From Lichtheimia corymbifera B2541 (lineage: Eukaryota > Mucoromycota > Mucoromycetes > Mucorales > Lichtheimiaceae), in the NCBI GenBank assembly GCA_000697475.1, contig JNEU01000706.1:124001-188000 (forward strand): a DNA stretch of 64,000 nucleotides. Reading direction: 5' to 3'. Below, piece by piece: positions 26,319-40,550 of this stretch (position 1 is its first letter; the number at the start of each line of letters is the position of its first letter). The notes beneath the pieces are model-generated. The model was not told the DNA's origin, ran no database searches, and worked only from the letters and a program-made list of their open reading frames with translations. The translations under genes were made by a program, and so were the position numbers.

Positions 26319-28896
26319 GCGATGTAAAGGTACACTTTCCTAACCCGGGACCCCGTCACATCAGCGCCATTTTGGCCCCTGAGCGTGCGATGGCCTATGC
26401 ACGTATCTGATTGGGCACATCATCTTGCAGTTGTTTCCCAATCAGATACACTGACTTCATCACTCACCCGCATTGCGAAACGCACTAATCTTCCTTAAAG
26501 TCGTGGATACCGACAGCACCCAATCCGCCCCACCACCCATTAATAGCAAACTGCTTCTGCTGCTGCTGCTGCTGACAAGCCACAACGCCCTTTTAAAAGA
26601 AAAATTGCCAACTTGGCTATGTAAGGGGTATAGGACACACACCCTCACTCACTCGCTGAGCGATTTACCTTGCTTGGAGATCCTCATCGACGTTGTCTGA
26701 TAAGCACCCTTTTTACCATATCAAGATCACGACACCTTTGTAACGAGGCGGTCGGCTCAATGTCACACGTGCTCCAGTGCAGCGTTAATGTGAAGGCTTC
26801 TCGTGCATTGTTAGATCTCCGTTTCGACAGCGATCGTCTCGGTGACACGGCTGAATAGAGTGATGGATCTTTTTAATTCTGGAACGTGGAGAGTATTAGT
26901 TGCTGCCGCTTTCTTTCGGAACCACTGCCGACTACCCATCATGGACCACGGTGAATAATAGAAATAGAGGACACAGGGCAGCGGAGCATTACAATGTGTG
27001 ATGCGCCTTATAAGCCATTGCATAGAGCAATATAGCCGAAAATGACTCGCCTCCGCGGCACTTTTTTTGCCGTCATTTCTCACATTGGTTCCTTATTACA
27101 ACTCGTCGTCCATGTCTCCTTGTTTTTTTTCCATTGATTATTGTGTACCCTCTCACAGGAAATACACAACACCCGCATTATCGATTGCGTATATAACTTA
27201 GTGTATGAATGTGGATTGCACACAAACGACCGTGCCCTACCCTGGATTTGGCATTTGGCACATGATGAGTAATTTCGGGCCAATCGTAAAGTGCCTCACT
27301 CCATTGACCCTTTTTTCTCGGCTTGCTGCTGTGTGATAGAGACCACTCATCCCATTGGATGAAAATCGGCTCACACACAGACAAGATCCGACTGCAGCCA
27401 ACCACCAGCAATCATCATCTGTTACACCTCTTTCCTCCGCTTCCCCTATTTGCTTGCCTCCTGAACCTCCTTTTGCAAGGGAGACCGGTTATATGGGTGA
27501 TGTGTGTGTGTGTGAATGCTTTTTGTGTGGGAATGTAAAGAATGAGTTTCAACCCAATTGTGGTGTTGTTGATACATGCAGCTTGCTTACCATTGATTGG
27601 TTTCTCTCCTTTTTCTCTTGTCCCCCCTTTTTTTCGCATTCCAAAGAAATTTTTTACTGCGTAAAAAGCCTGCTGTGCACACACACTTGCAGCCAATTCA
27701 CTAATCTCACCTGACCTTTATTGCAGATCTTTGTGTCCCATTAGGCTAAATTGGGTTCAAGCCAGTCAACCAATTATGAATAGCTTATTTCTTGCGTGGA
27801 TCCCATTAATGTGCATCATTATTCCCTCTTTGCTGCCTTGGCAAAACGTATGATCATATATCCTTCTTGTCCCAAAAAAAGAAACACTTGAAGTTTTTGG
27901 CTGCAAATCACAGACCCTGCAGTGTTCACATTACGACACAAAAAAACAGCCCTGGGGACAATGATGAAAACGTTCCCTCTCCATGTAACTTTTGTGTGCA
28001 GGCAGGTACCACAACTTGCCAAATCTGCAATCCCTATACGTCCAACTCTTTCCTTTACTCAGCATTTGATCACTCACATGACCAAAAGGCTGATGTGCGC
28101 AAGTCTTGGCAGTATGAAACATGGTTTGCTGAAACACCCTGGGATTGGATGCTGAAGGAACATGCTGGTCCTGCTGCTGCCATACATCACACAACAGCAG
28201 CAGTTGTTATATTCCCATCGTACTATCATCGAACAGGAAGTTGTTGTTGAGCCGCACAGATATACACACACACATGCATCAAGGATTTTCATTGGGACAA
28301 CATAATCGTGGCAGTAAACAAAATCCATAAGATAATGAGGGCCGAGGATCGGGTGCACCAACAACAACAGCCACCATCCAACATGCAGCACGGGCCGCAT
28401 ATGTATATGCTTACTCCACCCATGATTGTAATAGATTCAAAAGACTATATTTCTTTGTGATCACGTATGACAATATGATATTTGTATAATAAGCTACAAG
28501 TGGATGGAGTAACAACAGCAGTACAGGTAACTCAAAAACAGGTGCACCTGCTCACTCTTGCTGTCAACGCTTACATGGAAATTAGCATGAGGACCAGGAT
28601 CGACAATGGCGTAATCGTCTTGCCTAATATGTACAAGTGCGTTGTTTTGTAAGGTGACAAAAATAAACCTTAAGCTCAGGTTACTTTATAAAGAGTACGT
28701 TGGTGTGTGTCTCGTGCGTAATTTAAGAATGAAATGGGTAATGTGACTTTTTAACAGAAAGAGCATCGACGAGAAGGGTATGAAAAACACAGGAGATTAA
28801 AAAGGGGTGATACCAGAAGAGAGAAGATAACAATAAAAACTAGCCCTGCTATTCTTTTTGTTCACAGGTTTTGGATTTGCTGGTTATTTGTGATGA
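26319..28896. other. 2.6-kb gene-poor region
   Basis: No gene I can defend. Contains a CTG run (26554-26574), and a 127-codon plus-strand frame at 27867-28250 with C-x9-C-x2-C spacing (CVQAGTTTCQICN), a Gln/Pro-rich short frame ending near 28456 (plus), and a minus-strand segment at about 28565-28655 reading TLQNNALVHIRQDDYAIVDP. These could be pieces of an unrecognised multi-exon gene, or regulatory DNA. Confidence 0.4.
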
Positions 28897-30492
28897 TCAA
28901 CATCTTTTGCTTCTTCTTCGTACTTCGGATGGTCTTTCATTTGCTTGTTGAGACGAGCCGTCAACTAACGTCGATGCATCATCGCTTTTGGCTCCTCCTT
29001 GCCGGCATTTTGAATGTCGTTTTGTTGCTGGCTGTTGCTGGTGGTGGTGATTGTGGGATGATCTGTCATCGCTGTGTGAAAATGACATGGAGATTGGTAT
29101 CCAAGTTAGTGGTCGTGCGACAAGCACGATACATCTCCAGTATCTTTTCTGCTGCCCTTTTCCCCCCTCCATCACAACCACCTGTCACCAGCACCAGCGG
29201 AAGACTTGTTTGGAAGTTGAACCAAAAACACTTGCTGTGAATCGGTTCCATTGTTCGATGAGCTTGAATCTGCCATGCTTCCACTGCTAATAAAGGTTGC
29301 ATTATCTTTATGAGAACCCTTGTCACCATGGCGATCCCATCCATGTTTATCGCCTACCTGCTCGGTGATTCGGGTTTGTGTTGAATGGTGGTATCGTTGT
29401 TGTTGTCTTTATCTTTTTGTTTGAATTCTTTAAGATACTGCTGATACTCCTATGTAGAGCCCATACAACAACGCACGGCATGTTAAACAATCCACATCTG
29501 CATGATGGATGATGATCATTACCTTATGCTCTGATGTTTTCCGGTATTGTTGCATAGCAATTTGGTAGGCATCTTTGGCCTTCATGGCTTCCAGTTCATA
29601 GGCTTGCTTTTTGTTGGGGTCCAGGTTCTTCCATAGCTCACCGATTGTTTTTGCCATCTCTGTAAACGTCTTTGATTTGTCATTGATCTTTGCACGCATA
29701 TCATTTGAGAACATGATATAGGCTGATGGTGGTCTTTTGGGTGCATTCTTGTCACGTTTGGGATGACGTCGATACTTGCGTTTTTTGCCATTGCCATTGC
29801 CGCTACTGGTGCTAGTGTTATCCACCATCGTAGAAGAATCATAGAACGATGCAGAAGTTTCTAGAAATATATCGATCCTATCAATGATATGATGGCATCA
29901 CCACTCTGATTCAATAATGCACTTACCTGATGCAACCGAATGTGGGTACTTTGGCATAATGCCCCGTGTAGCTGCAATTTGCCGCTGGATCATCTATACA
30001 TTTCAATACACAAATCAGTCGTCTGCCACATTAGATTCTTCCATGTCCTTCTAATGTTGGGGGGTGGGAAAGGAGTTTGGATAGGGAAATGGGGGTGGAT
30101 GAAAGGATTAGGAAAAAATAAGTTTTTTTCTTTTCCTTCTCTTTTTTTTCACAACACTTTACCCGACGATGACCGCGCTTGACATCCATTGCTATCATAT
30201 CATCTTCTGTAACCTCGCATATCTGTAATGGACACAATGAAATGCAGAAAATGGAATACCAAAAAAAATAAGCTATGTTATTTGCGACATAACGGAGATA
30301 TTAAGACAAAGAGAGGGATCAACAAAAAAACTACGCATTTACCGCTGCTGTGGATTCAAAGCCTTCATTGATAAAGGTTTCCAAGTATTTTAACTGCCCA
30401 CAATGTTCCAAGAACGCTTTTACGTCTTGATGTCCTGTGTTGTTGGTATCGAAACAGCCTAATGTCGGCTCTAAAACGGGACTCGAGGTCAT
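28897..30492 (-). CDS. SAM-domain plus HMG-box DNA-binding protein
   Basis: Probable nuclear DNA-binding protein. Exon 1 starts at 30492 (MTSSPVLEPTLGCFD). It begins a SAM domain, VKAFLEHCGQLKYLETFINE, completed in the next exon by ICEVTEDDMIAMDVKRGHRR and then MIQRQIAATRG; the GHRR ending is typical of SAM domains. A later exon gives the basic stretch KKRKYRRHPKRDKNAPKRPP and the HMG box SAYIMFSNDMRAKINDKSKT, FTEMAKTIGELWKNLDPNKK and YELEAMKAKDAYQIAMQQY. The C-terminal part is Gln, Ser and Asn rich and ends RRRSKRC at 28897 if the last intron is spliced as proposed; an alternative ends near 29175. SAM probably mediates self- or partner-association; HMG bends DNA. Confidence 0.85.
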
Positions 30493-30599
30493 CTAGGACC
30501 AGTTACACCCTCCTGATATAAAGACACACAGAGATAGAAAAGAAATCAAAAGTCCGTGTATTTTAGAGATTTCTACAGCTTAAATACGGATACGTCATT

Positions 30600-33107
<2,508 letters not shown>

Positions 33108-33577
33108 GAGAGGAGGAAGGCAAGAGAAGAAACAAGCAAAGTGTCACTAGAATTATACCCGCCCTCCTACCTCTTGTCTTGACGCTTTGTCCACCGACAA
33201 CATTATTACAATGCCAGATAGACTTTATTTTATAGTATACACATTGACACATAAATACAAGTTGATTCCATCCAAAAGTGCCTACATCTATAAAACAAAG
33301 AGTTTTCCTCATTCTACAAAAGACTCTTTGCACAGCATCTTTCCTACATCGAGAATGATCTTTGACCCTTACATCTGGATAGACTCCCCACAAAGCTCAA
33401 CATTTTACTGCCCACGACATCACCATACTAACTTCATAAGCAGAAATCATATTCTATTAGTAGTATGCATGTATCAATATAGCTCGATTCTGATTATTCC
33501 ACCATGGCTAATTAACAAGTGCTATGCCTAACAACGTGCTGAATAATAAAACACAGATCGTTGCCTACATTTTCGAG
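33108..33577. other. Intergenic, nothing recognised
   Basis: AT-rich, with no motif-bearing frame. I searched its minus strand for a C-terminal hydrophobic exon of the brl1-like gene and found none. Confidence 0.5.
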
Positions 33578-34284
33578 TCAATTCATCCAGACCACTATTG
33601 TTGTCCATACACTCCTACTCACCATTGTCTTAACCGTCAAAGGTTCGACCAAGGCATTGACTAGTTCTCCATAGGTGGTCATGATAATCTTTGACCTATC
33701 ATCACGCGTTAGGTATTCATGCTCATCATGCTGCTCTCAAACCTGAGAATCCCGTACCTTGCGATCGATCCCTTTTCCCTGTTCATGCATGATTGCTATA
33801 TATGAATCCATTAGAGCTAGTGATGCCATGAGCCTATGTACACAAAGAGCCTTACCCATTGTTCACAAAGTTCACCAAAAAGGGATGATTGGGTATAAAG
33901 ATGACACTTGTTTCGATGATATTGCTGAGAGCATTGTAGTTTTTCCTCTTCCAAAGCTGACGTCTGGTGAGCTTCCCATTGCATGTGCCCTGTCTCGTTT
34001 CGTATCCTCACCTTCCAAGTGCTGTGCTAATCGGGCGTCAATCTCGCTTTGGGCTGTATAGAACACGAGTACAATCACGATGGCCAGAGTGGCAATGCCA
34101 AGAACATGAAGTGCCAATTGGAGATAGCTACACGATGCTATGGGGATGAGTACGTCTATTAATGAAAGTAATAGATAGCTTCAAAGTACTTTGAGAATAA
34201 AAGTGGTGCTTGTCGAGGAAAAGTTATGGCTGTTGGAGTATCATGGGCCGCAGTCTTTCGCCGCTTGCGAGGAAGCATCTGCAT
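33578..34284 (-). CDS. Brl1/Brr6-domain nuclear envelope protein, C-terminus unclear
   Basis: Brl1/Brr6 proteins are nuclear-envelope/ER proteins needed for nuclear pore assembly. Exon 1 (start 34284, MQMLPRKRRK) ends at APLLFS. Splicing to the next exon gives SNYLQLALHVLGIATLAIVI, the first membrane helix, then QSEIDARLAQHLE. A 40-bp intron leads to EEEKLQCSQQYHRNKC and FGELCEQW. A short exon QSCMNREKGSIAR (acceptor ATATAG) completes the four-Cys lumenal signature, followed by SKIIMTTYGELVNALVEPLT then VKTM. The second membrane helix expected after KTM is not evident: reading on gives VSRSVWTTIVVWMN and stop at 33578, and splicing at GTGAGT to downstream acceptors gives short polar ends. Either the true last exon is cryptic or the protein is truncated. 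Confidence 0.78.
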
Positions 34285-34955
34285 GAAAGAAAGAGAGAGA
34301 CACACACAATCCTCGCCTTAGTATAGAAGCCAATAAAATGAAATGATGATAGTGACAGCGGATGGTAGCTTATCCCAATATGCTCGCTCTTGGGATTTTC
34401 ATATATTGAATCAACATGTAGCATAACACCTAGGTTGTGGTTTATGCCTCAGATGGCACATTTGGCTGCTAATACTATTCATGGTATATCACGTTATCTG
34501 AAAAATATGGGGAATGGGGAGCTCATGGGAAGATATACAAATCGTGAATGACAAGGAGCATTACATCGTTCACACGGTGATCAGGAACACGTATTACTAC
34601 TATGTATCCAACCTTTTTGTTTATACGCTGATGATGAATACGGCTGATTCAGGATGTACTTGGCTGAAGTTATCCACTCTCCGATGGCAAGGGCCCTTTT
34701 GACACCTCTTCTCCAAGCACACGACACAGCAGGAGATACACAAAATGTCTTTATATGGAACAATACGCCGATGGGGTGATAGCCTGCATAACAATGGGGA
34801 TTGTAGCTTCGATGAGAACATGTGAAACTTTATCTCATGTGGCGTCAGAATATTCAACCCATTACAAGAAACTCTTAGGGTATAAAGAAGGATGATGTTT
34901 TCTGGCCTATTTATGTCTCTTTTCCTCACTTGGCATTCAACACCAGCACCACGCC
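34285..34955. other. Divergent promoter region between brl1-like and acyl-CoA oxidase genes
   Basis: No coding exon recognised. Holds the TATA box of the oxidase gene at 34881-34887 and possibly a 5' leader intron of the brl1-like gene (C/T-rich acceptor at about 34281). Confidence 0.55.
34881..34887 (+). promoter_or_regulatory. TATA box of the acyl-CoA oxidase gene
   Basis: GGGTATAAAGAAGG, 69-75 bp upstream of the ATG at 34956. Confidence 0.6.
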
Positions 34956-37657
34956 ATGACTGGAAACAAAAGACTTGAAGCTGTCAGACAGCATTTATCC
35001 TCCTCTGAGGACCAAAAAGCTCATACTCTGGAGTAAGTACAACACATGCACATATATACATAATATCTCATCATCCTAGAATAGCCCTATTGCTAGTATG
35101 AATGAGGAAAGAAAAGGAACATCGTTTGACGTCCGGCAACTTACCTACCACTTGGATGGAGGCGAAAGAATTACCAAGGTACATAGGCGATAGACAATAA
35201 GAAATTGGTACTATGAATAACAATCTCTGTTGTAGTTGAAGGAAAATATGATGTTAGAATTTGAGCGCGATCCCTTATTCAAGCTAGATGATATCCATGA
35301 TCTCAACAAGGACCAATTACGCGAAAGGACCATGGAAAAGGTATGCTGTAATGCTTCACCATCCGTCATCATCGCCTCTTGCTGATTGAAAAGTGAAAAA
35401 TAGTTCCGTAGCATATTGCATCATTCTCAAAATGAATCAGTTGACACGTTTAAAAAACGAATCGAGCTCATTAGCTTGATCGATCCAGGTTTCTGGACAC
35501 GTTTCGGTGTTCATTGTAAGTCGATTATGCATCCCATTGTTACACAATCGACGCTGACAGTAATAATGCTACCATAGACGCATTGTTCATTGGATCTCTT
35601 CAAAGCAACGCTACGCCAAGTCAAATGACGTACTGGTTTCAAAAGGGAGCCGTATCATTATCGGGGATGATAGGATGCTTTGCAATGACCGAGCTTGGCC
35701 ACGGTTCCAATGTGCCTGGTTTAGAAACCATCGCCACCTTTGAAGAAGGTGCCAATCAATTCATTATACACACACCCACATTGACAGCCACAAAGGCAAG
35801 TAAAAGAAAAACATAATGATATGGAACATTGTCTTATTTGAAAATTTGATTTCTACAGTGGTGGATAGGAGGAGCTGCTCACACAGCAACGCATGCCATT
35901 GTCTTTGCTCAGCTCATTGTTCGTGGAAAGCGCTATGGAACCAAGTGCTTCGTGGTGCCGCTTCGAGATCCCAAGACGTATGAGACATTGCCAGGAGTCA
36001 CTATTGGCGACATTGGAAAGAAGATGGTATGCACGAGATTCAAGCAAAGTAGTGACCGAAACTGATCTGGGTACTCGAGTAGGGAAGAGATGGCATTGAC
36101 AATGGTTGGATCCAATTCAGCAATGTGCGCATTCCACGCAACAACATGTAATACAGCTATCTGTGGATGACTTATGATGCAACACTAGCTAACGTACCAT
36201 ACGCACATATAGGTTGATGAAGCACACCAAGGTTACTGAGCTAGGAAAGGTCATTGAGCCAAAGTTGCAGCAGCTGGTAAGGTCACGGCATATTGCCTGG
36301 GAAAACGCTTTCTAACTCATTCTGTCGTCATGATAGACATATGGGGCACTTTTGCAAGGACGCGTTGCTATGGTGATCGATAGCGCGAATACGGCCAAAA
36401 AAGCTCTTACCATTGGGATCCGTTATGCTGCTGTGCGTCGTCAATTTGCTCCGACCAATAGTGATATTGAAACCAAGCTGCTGGATTATCCCATTCATCA
36501 ACGACGACTGATGCCATTGCTTGCACAAGCGTTTGCTATGCATTTTACCGGAAGCGAGATGACTGAAATGTATAACGACATGATGGGACAACTTGACTCG
36601 GCCACTCCAGATGACCCCGATATGGATCAAGTGATTGAAGCATTAAAGGAGACGCATGCCACCAGCGCCGGGTTGAAAGCTTTTTGTACCTGGAATTGTT
36701 TGCATACGATTGAACAATGTCGACAAGCATGTGGTGGACACGGATATTCCGCATACACGGGTTTGGCAGGAATGTACAATGACTTTGCTGTGCAATGTAC
36801 ATGGGAAGGCGATAATACCATTTTGACGCTTCAATCCGGACGATATTTGATCAACAGCTATCGTGAAGCTATCAAAGGCAAGAAACTAGCCCCAGGTGTC
36901 GGGTACCTGAATGAACTCGGGACACTGATCGGCAAGCGGTGCGCTGTTCCAACGTTGCAGGCCATTTTGCATCCCGATGTTATTAGCGAAGGATGGCGAG
37001 TCGTGTGTGCCAATGTTGTCAAGAATGCTGCTATTCAATTTGAGACATGTCTTGCCAATGGCATGGATGTAGACGATGCATTTGAGGAGTGCTGTAAGTA
37101 AGGCTTGTGCGCACATTTGTTACAGTTCAAAAGCTAATTTTCTTTCCCATTTGCCCATTTTAGCTCAAGCCCGTTTGTATGCTGCCAGGTTACACACATA
37201 CGCTTACCTGTATAACCGCTTCGCTGATGGTGTTCAAAAAGTGGCAGACGAACGTGTGCGAGCTGTCTTGACTGACGTGTGCATGTTGTATGGCCTTTAC
37301 ACTATCGAGGAAAATGACGGCGCGTTCCTACAGTACGAGTACTTCACACCCCAACAGATGCAGTTCATCCGTGCACAAGTGAACGTGTTATGCAAGGTCG
37401 TTAGGCAGCAAGCAATTCCTCTTGTTGATGCATTCAATTTCAGTGATTACATCATTAATTCAGCTCTCGGTCGTTTCGATGGCAACGTCTACATCCATTA
37501 CTTTGAACAGGTGAAACGCGCCAACCCACCACCACGAGACCATCCATATTTTGAGCGATTGATCAAACCACTGCTTGAGCGACGTATACGAGGTCAAGAT
37601 GACGACGATGAAGACGATGAAGATGAGCCTGAATCGGATTTGGATGATCAAGAATAA
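34956..37657 (+). CDS. Peroxisomal acyl-CoA oxidase
   Basis: FAD enzyme for the first step of peroxisomal beta-oxidation, making trans-2-enoyl-CoA and H2O2. Start 34956, [20 protein letters not shown]. Domains follow the usual order: N-terminal helical ([20 protein letters not shown]), middle beta domain with [19 protein letters not shown] and [19 protein letters not shown], then [20 protein letters not shown]. The long exon holds [20 protein letters not shown] and then [19 protein letters not shown], which includes the glutamate region of the family active site. The C-terminal ACOX domain ends [20 protein letters not shown]. About eight introns. The protein ends in an acidic tail, [11 protein letters not shown], with no PTS1 tripeptide (SKL-like), so peroxisomal import would need a non-PTS1 route, as known for yeast Pox1. 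Confidence 0.95.
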
Positions 37658-37846
37658 GCGATATAGCTGCTTTCCTATCCCACCATTCATAGTAATTTAC
37701 AGCCCCATACCAATCTCAAACAAATAAAGAGTCTCGTCGCATGACATGGCTGTTCTTTTGACAATTAGTATCCCTATTTTAGCCAAGCACTAAATGCTCT
37801 GTTTAACGTGGTGTTACCAAACCAGCGGGCTTTGACACAAGGTGCA

Positions 37847-37855
37847 TATATAAAG
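37847..37855 (+). promoter_or_regulatory. TATA box of the beta-trefoil/DUF3759 gene
   Basis: GCATATATAAAGCTC, 54 bp upstream of ATG 37909, followed by a C/T-rich leader with CACCACC repeats, an arrangement typical of highly expressed fungal genes. Confidence 0.65.
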
Positions 37856-37908
37856 CTCGGATGGTGATGCTAAGAGGCCTTCACTTTTTCTTTCACCACC
37901 ACCACAAC

Positions 37909-39361
37909 ATGACTATTGGAAGCGGTTTCCCCATCGGCTATTTTTACATCATCTCCAACCTTAACGGCATGGTCGTTGATGTTGAGGATCCCGAGAATGC
38001 TCATGTATGTAACTAAACGCTCTCCTTCAAGTGCCGTGTTGGGCTGCTGTTATAGTGTCTAATGATCATTTCCTTTTTTTCTTCATCTGCGTGTGATTAT
38101 AGGATGGCTCCAAGATTGTGATGGCCCCCAAAAAAGAAGAGTCGCCCGAACGTGATAGCCAGTTGTTTATTCACCAGAACGGTAAAAGGATCATTCGCCC
38201 CTTCTTTTATGCCTTTGTGTCACTGACGCGTACATTGCCGCTTTTATTTACATTGCAGGTTTCTTGACCAACAAGTTGACTGGCTTGGTTCTCGACATTG
38301 ATAGCTCTGGCACCTTTATGGGTAAGTAAAAAAGTGGGATTACATGGTGAAATGGCAGGCGTATGTGTGTGTGTGGCGAAGATGAGGGGGTGGGTAACTG
38401 CGGAGCAATTCCTATCTTTCTCGCCCGTTTGATGCGTATGGTTCTGGGAAATCCAGGAGCAGCACATACTGATTTTGTGCAACATGCATGTTGTATCTAG
38501 GCATCTTCACTGGCGAGAAACACTTGTTCTTGGATCAAATGAAGGAGGCTGATAAGGTAATGCACATTGATCATTATTCGCTTTTGCTATGTATCCAATA
38601 CTTATCAAAGTACAATATAGGCTGATGACCAGCGTTTCGGCTATGATATTGAGCATGGTTTCATTTATACCTTGAGCGATCCTGAAACTGTCTACGACAT
38701 CAAGGGTGCTGACAAGGATGAAAAGAGCCGCGTCATTGTGTACAAGCGTAAGGACTTGAGCGATGCCAAGAACCAATCTTGGACTATTGAACTTGGTGAC
38801 CCACCCAAGGCTGTTGATGAGGATGATGAAGAGGAAGATGATACCAAGCGTGCTCGTTTCCGTGCATGGTTCGGCAGCTGGTTCGGTTGGGGACACAACA
38901 AGAATGACATGCTCGATGAACGTGATCTTACCGAAGCCCACGAAAAGGTATACAAGAAGAAGAAGGCTAAGCTCAGGTATGTGCTTTTTACTGTGAGAAC
39001 GTGCCCATGATGCTAAAGCATATGGTGGCTCAATAGCTACGAGTTGATGGCCGGTGCTGCTGCCTTTGCAGCCGTGCAAATGTGGGAAAAGAAGAAGGAA
39101 GAGGATGGTGAGGAAATGGAACATGCTACCATCAAGAAGCTTGTTGCTGGTTTTGCTGCCGCTGAGGTAAGGGTTACACTATACGTTACCATTCACGGAC
39201 ATTGACGATTATTTGGGTGCATATAGATCTCCAAGTTGATCCAAGAACGTGGCACTGATGATGACGATGATGATGAGGAGAAGAAGCAAAAGAAGGTTGG
39301 CATGATGCAAAAGATGGCCATGTCGGCTGCCACCAACTACTTTGAAAAGAAGTACCTTTAA
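37909..39361 (+). CDS. Beta-trefoil (ricin-B-like) protein fused to a CipC/DUF3759 domain
   Basis: Exons 1-4 read GSGFPIGYFYIISNLNGMVV then DVEDPENAHDGSKIVMAP, QLFIHQNGFLTNKLTGLVLD and DIEHGFIYTLSDPETVYDI, three beta-trefoil-like repeats with the G-V-L-D pattern of ricin-B lectins. An acidic linker (AVDEDDEEEDD) and WFGSWFGWG follow. The C-terminal part is HEKVYKKKKAKLSYELMAGA then AAFAAVQMWEKKKEEDG and TIKKLVAGFAAAEISKLIQE, the DUF3759/CipC domain. No signal peptide is seen, so it is probably cytosolic. CipC proteins are stress- or host-induced fungal proteins of unknown biochemistry; a carbohydrate- or lipid-binding role for the trefoil is inference. Seven short introns; stop at 39359-39361 (KKYL end). 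Confidence 0.85.
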
Positions 39362-39582
39362 GCAGAGATGCTATACATGTATATTGTAGTTTACTTTCAC
39401 CAATGAAAGCTTGTTTGCATATGTATCACCTGCTTTTTTTTTCAATGGTTGGGTTGCTCGCTTTACTTATTTCTTGTTGGATGGCTTATCAACACCTATG
39501 GAGTGATGATCTTACAGCAAGCTATTACAATCCCGCTATTATTCTTACGGGAACCTGCAATAGTCTCCTGCATTTGGATACT

Positions 39583-40550
39583 CCCATTCATAATGAAGCG
39601 TGGGATCTTTATGACAACCAAGTGTGTCCGAGAACATCTTGTGTGCGAGTTTCAAGTTCGAGATGGACAACCTCAAGGTCATGGGGCGTCTGCACTACTT
39701 ACATATCCATCCGACCATTACATTCGGACCTTCCCATTCACAATTCTATAATGAAGCATACGTTTTTTAAATGAATGGAGTTGATCAGCATGACTCAGCG
39801 AATCTTCTTACAAAGTTTCAAGTTCGAGAATGGGAATCCCAAGATAATGCATATTAATCGACATTTCATGAATCCGGACGGGTGCGGAATTCCCGTCGGT
39901 CATAGTAAATCACCCATTACACCCTCCCATACGAAATTCTCAAATGAAGTGTGAGTTCTTTATCATGACAAAGTTAATCAGCGTGTCAAAGAGTACCTTG
40001 TGTGAAAGTTTGAAGTTTCTGTTGGGCAATCTCGGGATTATGGGCCGTCCACCCTCCATATAAACCCGTCCGTTCATCATCCGGCGCTCCCATTTTATTT
40101 CTCATAATGAAGCATCTAGTTTTAATTTGAATGGAGATGATCAGCATGTCGAAGCCCACCCCTCTGAACAAGTTTACGATGGAGGTAGACAACCGCGGGG
40201 GTGTGCACTATGCACCCTACTTGCGTTCCATCCGTCTTATATTTGAACCGTCCGATTCATTCAAACATCATAATGAAGTATACGGTTTTTAAATGAATGG
40301 AGTTGGTCGGCATGACTCAGAGAATCTGCTTACCAAGTTTCATGTTCAAAATGGGGAATACCAAGGTGATTTATACTAAACGACATTTTATGAATCCGGG
40401 CGGGGTGCGGAATTTCCGTCGATCATAGTAAACCCCACATTACACCCTCCCATTCAAAACCTTTGAATGAAGTGTGGGTTCTTTATTAAGACAAAGTTGG
40501 TCAGCATGTCCAAGAGCATCTTGTGTGCAAGTTTGAGGTTTGAGAGAGGT
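39583..40550 (+). repeat. Degenerate tandem repeats (~520-bp higher-order period)
   Basis: A segment at 39751-40010 recurs at 40273-40535 (offset about 522 bp) with clear but imperfect identity: both pass through ATGAATGGAGTTG, CAGCATGACTCAG, TGAATCCGG and CACCCTCCCAT. Related but more diverged units lie at 39583-39690 and 40090-40170. Recurrent cores are a CCTCCCATTC start, a GACAAAGTT..CAGC block and ACCTTGTGTG..AAGTTT. No protein is encoded. The same ACCTTGTGTG core recurs in the palindrome at 42260 and the duplication at 45410. Confidence 0.75.

Noticed and set aside
27867..28250. 127-codon plus-strand frame with a C-x9-C-x2-C pattern
   Set aside because: No family match, no promoter-like context, and competing long frames on the opposite strand; kept only as a note in the gap entry.
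28565..28655. Minus-strand segment reading like a conserved exon (ALVHIRQDDYAIVDPGPHANF)
   Set aside because: Too short, no neighbouring exon found, and frames of ~30 codons without a stop are common by chance.
35750..35870. Frameshift in the acyl-CoA oxidase after LTATK
   Set aside because: A standard intron (GCAAGTAAAA to CTACAG) restores [20 protein letters not shown], the normal family sequence.
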